From positions 1-23,480 of the IMG/VR virus record IMGVR_UViG_3300010885_018120: a stretch of DNA of 23,480 nucleotides; one strand, given 5' to 3'. The notes under the pieces are model-generated. The model ran no database searches and was not told where the DNA came from. It worked only from the letters and a program-made list of their open reading frames with translations. The translations under genes were made by a program, and so were the position numbers. Numbering within the stretch: the first letter of the stretch is position 1; every line of letters starts with the position of its first letter. The stretch comes from a virus. Positions 13,335 through 20,494 of this stretch are shown in pieces.

Positions 13335-13737
13335 GCTAGTCCCGATCCCTGCAAGACATCTTGATCGGGTCTGGCCGTATTTGGTGGGGTTTATCGACGA
13401 TGCGGCTCGAGCCGTTGCCACGGTGCAAAGTGTCGAGCGCATCCGAGAGAAGATTGCAGCGCGCGAAATGCAGTTATGGGCGATCAGGGTCGGGGATGGG
13501 ACAGCCGGCGCGGTGGTAACGGAGATCTACGACACGGCAGCGGGCAAGACCTGCGGCGTCCCCTACCTCGGCGGCACGGGAATGGCGGACTGGCTGCACT
13601 TGTTAAGCACCATTGAAGCATGGGCCAAGGCCAACGGGTGCGTGAGAACTGAGAGCGTCTGCAGGGTTGGTTGGGAGCGCGCGTTAAAGCGTTTCGGGTG
13701 GGAAAAAATCACGATCACGGTGGCCAAAGCGCTATGA
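13243..13737 (+). CDS. GNAT-like acetyltransferase
   Basis: The product is up to 164 residues. From residue about 31 it has SARLVPIPARHLDRVWPYLV, then strands (MQLWAIRVGDGTAGAVVTEI), a phosphate-loop-region substitute (GVPYLGGTGMADWLHLLSTI) and a C-terminal ANGCVRTESVCRVGWERALK plus RFGWEKITI, the last resembling the final helix-strand of phage GNAT-like proteins, where the aligned pattern is C-x-x-I/V ... R-x-G-W-x-K/R-x-L. GNAT enzymes transfer acetyl from acetyl-CoA to amines; the substrate is unknown. ATG 13243 overlaps the previous gene by 92 nt; ATG 13285 (50-nt overlap) or a later non-ATG start may be real, since residues 1-28 look non-conserved and Pro-rich. Confidence 0.55.
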   Translation: MFQPEPQEPESRLPMPALAEPKPSTLSSSARLVPIPARHLDRVWPYLVGFIDDAARAVATVQSVERIREKIAAREMQLWAIRVGDGTAGAVVTEIYDTAAGKTCGVPYLGGTGMADWLHLLSTIEAWAKANGCVRTESVCRVGWERALKRFGWEKITITVAKAL

Positions 13738-14663
13738 CGACCTCAAAGACCACGCAAAGCCAAAACAAGACGCAGAAAACCGACCCTTACGCACCGGCAC
13801 AACCGAGCATTGATCGCGGTCTGTCGGCGGCTAACGACGTGTTCACGCAGCGGCAAAACCAGCAGTTCTTCCCCGGCCAGACGTATGCCAACTTCGCTCC
13901 GGAAACCGAGCAGGCCCTAACGGGAATGACCAACCGCGCGCAAGCTGGCTCGCCTTTGGTTCGCGGCGCTCAGGGCATGGTCGGCGACACGCTCAACGGG
14001 AACTATCTCAGCGCGGGGAACCCGTACTTCTCGCAGATGTCAGACCGGATCACATCTGAGGTTCTGCCGTCGATCACGTCGCAGTGGGCCAAGGCTGGCC
14101 GCGGCACGGGCAATAACGAAGTGGTGCAGGCGGCATCACGCGGGCTTGGCGATTCTATCGGGCAGCTCGCCTATCAGAACTACGGCAAAGAGCGCTCGAA
14201 CCAGATGCAAGCGGCCGGCATGGCGCCGGGGCTCGCCAATCAGGACTATGCGGACCTTGAACGATTGGCCAACGTCGGCCAGATGCGGCAGGACCAGAGT
14301 CAGCGGGGTATCGACGAACAGATGGCGCGCTATCAGTTCGACCAGGACCGCGGCGCAAACGCCTTGCGGGAGTTCCAAGGCTTTACGAACCCGGTGGCGC
14401 AGTTGGGGCAGACCTCGACAAGTCAGGGCACGACGACGCAGCAACAGCAGCAAACCCCGGTTCAGACGGCAATCGGTGCAGGCCTGATGGGTGCGAGCCT
14501 GTTCGGCGGATCGGGCCCCATGGCTGGAATGTTCGGCGGATCGGGCCCCATGGCTGGAATGTTCGGCGGAATGGGCGGCAGCACGGGCGGTCTCAGCGCT
14601 GGCATGGTGCAGGCGATGCAGAACAATCCGCAGATGCAAGCACTCGCGTTCGGTGGTCGCTGA
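13734..14663 (+). CDS. Gln/Gly-rich virion protein, ejection-module candidate
   Basis: ATG 13734 overlaps the acetyltransferase stop as ATGA; longer starts would run over that gene. The 309-residue product has a polar Thr/Gln/Lys-rich start, a helical middle (NQQFFPGQTYANFAPETEQA; YFSQMSDRITSEVLPSITSQ), a Gln-rich stretch (TTTQQQQQTP) and a hydrophobic Gly/Met/Phe-rich end with a 10-residue repeat (FGGSGPMAGM). It directly precedes the three long ejection-type genes and occupies the gp14 interval of P22, so a minor virion or ejection-assembly role is likely. The low-complexity hydrophobic tail might interact with membrane. The family is not recognised by motif. Confidence 0.55.
   Translation: MTTSKTTQSQNKTQKTDPYAPAQPSIDRGLSAANDVFTQRQNQQFFPGQTYANFAPETEQALTGMTNRAQAGSPLVRGAQGMVGDTLNGNYLSAGNPYFSQMSDRITSEVLPSITSQWAKAGRGTGNNEVVQAASRGLGDSIGQLAYQNYGKERSNQMQAAGMAPGLANQDYADLERLANVGQMRQDQSQRGIDEQMARYQFDQDRGANALREFQGFTNPVAQLGQTSTSQGTTTQQQQQTPVQTAIGAGLMGASLFGGSGPMAGMFGGSGPMAGMFGGMGGSTGGLSAGMVQAMQNNPQMQALAFGGR
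14501..14570 (+). repeat. 30-nt perfect tandem repeat, 2.3 copies, in frame
   Basis: The units 14501-14530 and 14531-14560 are identical (each begins GTTCGGCGGATCGGGCCCCA and ends with GGAAT), followed by a 10-nt partial copy (14561-14570). The unit is a multiple of three, so copy-number change would add or drop ten residues (FGGSGPMAGM) without a frameshift. It lies in the hydrophobic C-terminal part of the virion protein. Confidence 0.85.
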
Positions 14664-16666
14664 TGGGGCTACTCCCCGAGTTCAACACACGCATTCGGGC
14701 GCTGATGGCGGCGGCGCAGGAAGCCGGCCAAGACCCGCGCATTGTGTCGGGCTACAGATCCGAGGCGGACCAGGCTCGAGCGATCAACAGCGTATCGCAA
14801 CGTGTCAACGGCAGGCCCGCATCGATTATAGACTATTCGCGGGGCATTCCTGGCTATGCGGCTCCGGTCGGCGGCAGCATGCACCAGCGCGGCGAGGCGG
14901 TTGATTTCGGCACGGGGCCGTCGCTCGATTGGATGCGCCAGAACGCGGCATCTTACGGCGTTCGGTTCCCCGAACGCCTAGCCAAGTCAGATCCGGCTCA
15001 CGCCGCGGTTAACCCCGACTTCTGGGGGCCAGTTCAAGACCCGAACGACAGAGGACTTCCGGTCGCGGTTCCACCGTCATCGCAGCCCGATCCCGCCAAG
15101 ACCGCCAACTATCAGCCCAAGCGCGGCGGAATGAGCGCAGCACAACCGATGATGATGCTCGGTGGGCCGAAAGACCAGACAGCAGGAGCCCCAGAAATGG
15201 CCCTATACGACCCGCAATCACAGCAGGGGTTTAGCCTCGATAATTGGGTATCGTCGCCACTGTTTCAGATGGGGGCCGGCGTTCTCGGTGCGCCCAACAT
15301 CGGGGAAGGGCTTATGCAGGGCTCGCAGGCGGCGAGTCAGATGCAGACTGCTGGGCTGCGCAACAACGCTCTTCGTCAGCAGATGGAGCAGAAAAGGCGA
15401 CAGGAAGCGGCTTGGAATACGATGTTCGCAGGTGGCCAGCCCAACATGGCGCATCCGATGCTAAAGGATTTGCCGCCTGACATGGTTGGATTGGCTCAAG
15501 TGATGGGGCCAGAAGCGGGCCTTTCTGCGTTGCAAGAGTACGCAATGAAGCGGCACGGTTCAGAGCTGGCGCGTAGGGCGGAGGTTGAGAAGATCAAAGC
15601 CGTTAAGGACTACGAATCAGAAATGAAGGCAAAGGACCTTGAGCGTATGATGGGTGCGCTCAGTCCAATGTTTGGCGGGCAGGCGGCACCGGCATCTTCA
15701 ATATCCGCGCCATCGGCTTTGGCCCCGCCATTTGGGCAGACGTCGACGCCGATGGCGGGCACGCAGATTGTGCCACAGCAGACAGCATCGCTCCCACAGG
15801 CCCCGACAACAGCGCAACCGGGAAACGCGATCCAGCCAACAGCGCCGGCATTTGATGACAACATGAAGCGGCTGGCTATTGCGCGATTGCAGCTCGGCGA
15901 TAGCAAGGGTGCGCTTGAGATTTATGAGAAGGCACTAGAGGCCGCGCAGGTTCCTGGAAGAGAAGCGGCGAAAACGCTGGCTGTTGAGCGGTCAAAAACA
16001 CAGGCCGGCGATGAGAAATCGACGAAAGCCGCGCGGGATATGTGGGGACTTCTTGATACGCTCGACCGCGCCGGGAACGCGCTTGGCGGTTCTCGACTTG
16101 AAGCGGCGGCATCGCCAACGCTAGATTCTTGGTTCGGTCGCAACGTGCTGAGATATGGGCAGGACCAAGCCTATAACGACCGGCTAAAGCTAAAGGGCAT
16201 GGCCGACAGTATTGTCCTTCAAGCACGAGAAACCCAGCGAGGTCTTGGCCAGTTGACAGAGGGCGAGCAGGCAACCCTTGAGCGCGCATATACCGGCATG
16301 ATGTCTGCCACGAGTGCGGAAGACTTGCGGCAAGGCATAGAGACCGTTCGCTACGTCCTGTCTAAGAAAATCCCAGAACAGTCGACCTACGTGCCGTCGT
16401 GGATAACGAAACTCGAAGGCGAGCAAAAAGCGCGACAGGAAAAAACGGCAGCATCTCCAGCAGCGCCAACGCGGCAAGATATGCGGCCGCCGACAGGCGA
16501 AGCAACGCGCTCTGTCGATACGTTGAGTGCGGATTTAAACGGAAAGGATGTCTACGACAGCAAGACAGGCCAATGGGGCAAGGTTCTCAATGGAGAATTT
16601 GTCTCGCGCCGGCAGATGATGCAAGGCGAAGCCAAGCGCAAGCTATTGCAGGGAGCGGTTAACTGA
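14663..16666 (+). CDS. Ejection protein with N-terminal M15 peptidase domain
   Basis: The 667-residue product begins with a D-Ala-D-Ala carboxypeptidase/endolysin-type M15 domain (about 1-125): IVSGYRSEADQARAI, then SMHQRGEAVDFG with zinc-ligand pattern His74-x6-Asp81, and SDPAHAAVNPDFWG with Asp110-x2-His113 in the place of the usual catalytic acid and third ligand. Such domains cut peptidoglycan cross-bridges. The rest is long, helical and low in complexity, with RLKLKGMADSIVLQARETQR and GLGQLTEGEQATLERAYTGM near the C-terminus, a segment common in phage internal virion proteins. It would be packaged in the head and expelled to open a path through the wall. ATG 14663 overlaps the previous stop (TGATG). 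Confidence 0.65.
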   Translation: MGLLPEFNTRIRALMAAAQEAGQDPRIVSGYRSEADQARAINSVSQRVNGRPASIIDYSRGIPGYAAPVGGSMHQRGEAVDFGTGPSLDWMRQNAASYGVRFPERLAKSDPAHAAVNPDFWGPVQDPNDRGLPVAVPPSSQPDPAKTANYQPKRGGMSAAQPMMMLGGPKDQTAGAPEMALYDPQSQQGFSLDNWVSSPLFQMGAGVLGAPNIGEGLMQGSQAASQMQTAGLRNNALRQQMEQKRRQEAAWNTMFAGGQPNMAHPMLKDLPPDMVGLAQVMGPEAGLSALQEYAMKRHGSELARRAEVEKIKAVKDYESEMKAKDLERMMGALSPMFGGQAAPASSISAPSALAPPFGQTSTPMAGTQIVPQQTASLPQAPTTAQPGNAIQPTAPAFDDNMKRLAIARLQLGDSKGALEIYEKALEAAQVPGREAAKTLAVERSKTQAGDEKSTKAARDMWGLLDTLDRAGNALGGSRLEAAASPTLDSWFGRNVLRYGQDQAYNDRLKLKGMADSIVLQARETQRGLGQLTEGEQATLERAYTGMMSATSAEDLRQGIETVRYVLSKKIPEQSTYVPSWITKLEGEQKARQEKTAASPAAPTRQDMRPPTGEATRSVDTLSADLNGKDVYDSKTGQWGKVLNGEFVSRRQMMQGEAKRKLLQGAVN

Positions 16667-18819
16667 TGGCGCGCTACATCGTCGCTGATGCAGACACGAA
16701 TGCTGCAATGAACCGCAGCGCGACGGACAGTTTCTTGCGCGGCGCATATCAGGGGGCAACTTTTGAGTGGGGCGATGAAGCTATTGCTGCCGCTCATTCA
16801 CTGTTTGGTGGTGATTATAGCAAGACGCTGGAAGAGGCACGCGCAAAGACTAAAGACCTCGCCGATGCCAATCCCAGAACGTATATGGCTGGCAAGTTCG
16901 GTGGCGCTTTGGCTGTTCCTCTTGGAGGCACTGCTGCGATGGCGCGTGGAGGGATGACACTCGGACAAGTGGCACGAACGGGCGCGACGATCGGGGCGGC
17001 GTCGGGGGCGGCAGAGGCGGCTGGGGAATACGAGAGTAAAGGCAACGGACTTGCGGACGATCTTGTACGGGGCGGCACGAAAGCGGCGATTGGTGGCATT
17101 GTTGGTGGGGCAGTTGGTGGCGTGGCGTCGCCCTTGCTGTACTCGCTTGGCGGCGGGCTAAGGGCTGGCGGGCGATATCTTTACGATACAGCGAGAGGCG
17201 ATGAAATCGCGCCAGCCTTGCGCAAAACAGAACAAGCGCTGCGCCGGCAAGATACCGACCCCGCAGCAATGCTGGGACAGCTGACAGCCGATGCAACGCC
17301 AGCAGTGCGCGCAATGGAACCGGAGGTGCTGGCTGATATTCTGCGCAATCTTGATGCTGGCCGTACCGCGACAGAGGTTGCCGCCATTGTTCAGCGCAAT
17401 CACGGGATCACGCTATCACCTAGTCGTCAGATCGGAACTCGGTCTGCCGGCTTTGGGCGCGCTAATCCGGTCCCTCGGGACATGCTGCGGCTGTCGGAAG
17501 AGGTTGGCGGCGGCGAAGCCGGAAGGTCTGGTCTAACGTCGATGATGCAGGGCATATCCACCATGCCGGGGCGCGGTCGGGAGATTGCGCTTCGCAACAT
17601 GGGCGCAACAATGGAGCAAGCGCCAGAGCGTATGAGTGGTCGCTTGGCGGGGCAGCTTGGTGATACGGATTTCAGGCGCGCACTTGCCGACAGAGAAGCG
17701 GCGCGGAGAACGGCGGCGCAACAGAACTATGGCGCAGCGTATGCCCAAGAACAGCCGTTCGACATTCAGCCGATTCTCGATGGCTATGCTCTGTATGCGG
17801 GACGCATGGGTGGCAACACAGGTGCTCGCATTCAGCAAGCGGTTATGACGCTATCCGGTGTTCGTCCCGGATCGACGAACCTGGGAACGAATACGCTGGA
17901 GCGGTTCCAGCAAGCCCGCCGCTCGCTCGAGGAAATGGTTACAGCCCTCCGCCGCAGCGCTGACCCTGACCCAATGGCGCTGAATGCCATTCGTCAATTG
18001 CGCGATGATGTGAACAACGCGGTCGGGCAAACTAACCCGGCGTTTAGGGCGGCAGATCAGCAATTCGCATCAGACATGGCGCGAGAAGAGGCGATGGATC
18101 TTGGCCGAGCCTACGCCCTGCGAAGCGGTCAACATCAGGACGATACACTTGACACATTACGCCGTCTTGAGCGGCGGCATCCGCAGCATGCGGAAGAATT
18201 GCGGGACTATTTCGGGCAGGGCGTGCTGCGTCGGCTAGCGGATGACGTCGAAAATACGGGCGGCATACCAAGCAACATGGTGCAGCCGTTGACGGGTGGG
18301 ATTCGTCCTGCGCCTCAATTGGCGATGCGTGAGGCGCTGGGCGCTCCGCTGCCGAATGCGCCAATCGCAGCCAGGAACAACGCCGCAGCTGGCCAAGTGG
18401 CGGGGCGTCCCATCCCGTACCAGCCAGGGCAGGAAACAGCCCAAGGTGTAACAGGCGTTCTCAACGATGAGGCTCGCCTAAAAAAGATCTTTACGGACGT
18501 GTTCGGCAACTCGAACACGGCCAACAAGCTCGCAGCGCAAGAAGACATGCGGGAGCTGCCCAGGATAGCCGCCGAAATGACGACGGGCGGAATTGCTGGA
18601 TTGAGAAACGCCGTCGTCAACCGGCTGGTGCGCGCGATGACGGAGCGCAACGCCGAGCAGATCGCGCGCATCGTCACGGAAACCGATCCCCGCGTGCTGT
18701 ATGTCGCGCTGCAGGATATCCGCCGAATGCAGCCCGCCATTCATCGCGGCGAGGCGCTGATGGCCGCACCTGCGGTTGCTGCTGGGTCCAGTGCTGGTCA
18801 GTTGATCACGGGGAAGTGA
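16666..18819 (+). CDS. Large internal virion / DNA ejection protein
   Basis: The 717-residue product starts at ATG 16666 (TGATG). It has an N-terminal FLRGAYQGATFEWGDEA segment, two Gly/Ala-rich hydrophobic stretches (about 75-120 and 136-165, with GGIVGGAVGGVASPLLYSLG) able to enter membranes, and then a long helical domain with many Arg/Gln residues (LRKTEQALRRQDTDPAAMLG; FQQARRSLEEMVTALRRSAD). This is the profile of phage ejection proteins such as P22 gp20/gp16, which leave the virion and form a channel across the envelope. I do not see an enzyme motif. The call depends on position between other ejection candidates. Confidence 0.6.
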   Translation: MARYIVADADTNAAMNRSATDSFLRGAYQGATFEWGDEAIAAAHSLFGGDYSKTLEEARAKTKDLADANPRTYMAGKFGGALAVPLGGTAAMARGGMTLGQVARTGATIGAASGAAEAAGEYESKGNGLADDLVRGGTKAAIGGIVGGAVGGVASPLLYSLGGGLRAGGRYLYDTARGDEIAPALRKTEQALRRQDTDPAAMLGQLTADATPAVRAMEPEVLADILRNLDAGRTATEVAAIVQRNHGITLSPSRQIGTRSAGFGRANPVPRDMLRLSEEVGGGEAGRSGLTSMMQGISTMPGRGREIALRNMGATMEQAPERMSGRLAGQLGDTDFRRALADREAARRTAAQQNYGAAYAQEQPFDIQPILDGYALYAGRMGGNTGARIQQAVMTLSGVRPGSTNLGTNTLERFQQARRSLEEMVTALRRSADPDPMALNAIRQLRDDVNNAVGQTNPAFRAADQQFASDMAREEAMDLGRAYALRSGQHQDDTLDTLRRLERRHPQHAEELRDYFGQGVLRRLADDVENTGGIPSNMVQPLTGGIRPAPQLAMREALGAPLPNAPIAARNNAAAGQVAGRPIPYQPGQETAQGVTGVLNDEARLKKIFTDVFGNSNTANKLAAQEDMRELPRIAAEMTTGGIAGLRNAVVNRLVRAMTERNAEQIARIVTETDPRVLYVALQDIRRMQPAIHRGEALMAAPAVAAGSSAGQLITGK

Positions 18820-18889
18820 GCCCGCGCCCCTACCCGTTAACAGCCGTGCGGCGGCGTCAAACAGTAGCCTGAGTTCATCCAGGTAAGGC

Positions 18890-20482
18890 GTGCCGTTCGG
18901 CGGTGACTACCCCGCGCGCGAGCGTTTCCACATTACACAGGAAGAGGAATTTTCTGCAATGGCAGATCGAGGCTTGTCGGCAGCGCAAAGCGACCGCGCA
19001 CGCATGCGCCAGACGGTTGCGGGGCTCGACGTGGAAGTGCCGTTGCCTGAAAACAGAGCGGGCCTGATGGACCTATTACCGTTTCTGGCTGGCCCTGGAG
19101 GTAAGCTAATTGCGAGCGGTTTTCGCTATGCACCGGGCTTGATGGCGGGAGGTCTTAGTGCATTTGGGTTCGGGGTGCCATCGCAGGCGGGTGATAAGCT
19201 CTCGTCTACACCGCAGACAATGGACCCGCAGCAACTCTACACAGAGCGCGCAACGCTCCAGCAGCGCATCGACGCGGCGGTTGCGCGCCGTGATCAGATG
19301 CGACCGAGCAACAGGGTTCCGAGCCCTCAGAAGGATCCAAGATGGGCAGACGCAGACGCGGAAGTACGCCAGCTCGAAGCGCAAAAAACGGGTCTTGATC
19401 AGAAGATAGCCAATATAGACCGGCTCAATTCTCCTGAATACAGACTTGAACTGTCAAAGATGGAGCAAGAGCAGGCCGACGCCGCGCGGGAGAAGCGGGC
19501 CAATACATCGGTTAAAGAGTTGTACGCCGATTATATGCCATATGTTGCCCCTGCTGCAATGATGGCCAGTGGTTTAGCTGGGGCTGCGATCAAAGCACCT
19601 TACGCGCGCTTATACAACCAAGAAATGGCAGACCTATCCAATAGATGGGGAAAGGCCGCGACCGGCAAAGCGCCAAACCCGGCGCTGGCAGACGAGTTGG
19701 GATCGGCATTCTCGGCCCGGCAAGCGCAAGGCATTGGCGGCACTGGTACGGCGGTTGGCGTTGGTATGGGTATCGGCGAGTTGAGCCAGCTTGCGCCGCT
19801 TGCAATTGACTATCAGCGGGCGCTACCTGGGTCTCCCCTTAAAGAGCAGGTTATGGGGGAGATCACCGACTTTCCCGGTATTGTGGGACGTCTGTTTCAA
19901 GGCGCGGCGTTGGGCGGCATCCCCGCTAAAATCGGTTCTAGTGCGGTGGGTGCTGGGGCTCAGACGTACCATAAGGGGTATGCGGCTGAGACGGCAGCAC
20001 TCCGAGCGCCGCAAGGTCTTCCCGGAGTTGGGCCAGGACCCGCAGGCGGGCCTCTGCTGGGAGGTCCCGCAGGCGGACAGCTAAATCCTCCGCCAATACA
20101 AGCGAGGCCGCCTCAAGTTCCTGCAAATCCGCAACCTGGGAGCCCATCGCCCTCTCCGTATGATCCATCAGTGCATACGCCAATATCACGGCAATATATT
20201 GACGAGTTGCTAGCGGGAGGTCAATCGCTGCCGCCGACCGGGCAGATGACCGCAGAACTTGCCACCCGCTACGCTGCTGCGGGTGCTCCGGCCGTTCGGC
20301 CCGGACAAATCACGCAACGAACTAACCAAACCCGCCCCGTCTTGGAAGGCTTGCAGGGTCTCCCGCCCGAGGCCCAGCGGCAGTTGCTCGACCGCATTAT
20401 GGGAAGGCCTGGATTCCTCGCCATGCCCTTCGCATTGGGTGGCTACTACGGCTCGCAATTCCCCTCAGAAACCGATTACTAA
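18890..20482 (+). CDS. Third ejection-type virion protein
   Basis: The 530-residue product has a hydrophobic Gly/Leu/Phe-rich segment (about 59-96), a charged coiled-coil-like region (about 108-205, with LYTERATLQQRIDAAVARRD and LEAQKTGLDQKIANIDRLNS), more Gly/Ala membrane-like segments (about 212-232 and 280-305) and a Pro/Gly-rich linker (about 375-425) before a short helical end. With the two genes upstream it makes a set of three, as in P22 (gp7, gp20, gp16). A 70-nt gap precedes it. GTG 18890 has AGGTAAGG just upstream; ATG 18960 (MADRGLSAAQ) is an alternative start. Sequence family not recognised. Confidence 0.55.
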   Translation: MPFGGDYPARERFHITQEEEFSAMADRGLSAAQSDRARMRQTVAGLDVEVPLPENRAGLMDLLPFLAGPGGKLIASGFRYAPGLMAGGLSAFGFGVPSQAGDKLSSTPQTMDPQQLYTERATLQQRIDAAVARRDQMRPSNRVPSPQKDPRWADADAEVRQLEAQKTGLDQKIANIDRLNSPEYRLELSKMEQEQADAAREKRANTSVKELYADYMPYVAPAAMMASGLAGAAIKAPYARLYNQEMADLSNRWGKAATGKAPNPALADELGSAFSARQAQGIGGTGTAVGVGMGIGELSQLAPLAIDYQRALPGSPLKEQVMGEITDFPGIVGRLFQGAALGGIPAKIGSSAVGAGAQTYHKGYAAETAALRAPQGLPGVGPGPAGGPLLGGPAGGQLNPPPIQARPPQVPANPQPGSPSPSPYDPSVHTPISRQYIDELLAGGQSLPPTGQMTAELATRYAAAGAPAVRPGQITQRTNQTRPVLEGLQGLPPEAQRQLLDRIMGRPGFLAMPFALGGYYGSQFPSETDY

Positions 20483-20494
20483 CGAGACCAGCTC

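Noticed and set aside
13671-13733. Longer N-terminus for the 13734 gene
   Set aside because: It would overlap the acetyltransferase end; ATG 13734 lies in an ATGA junction as at other gene borders and the added residues look like out-of-frame sequence.
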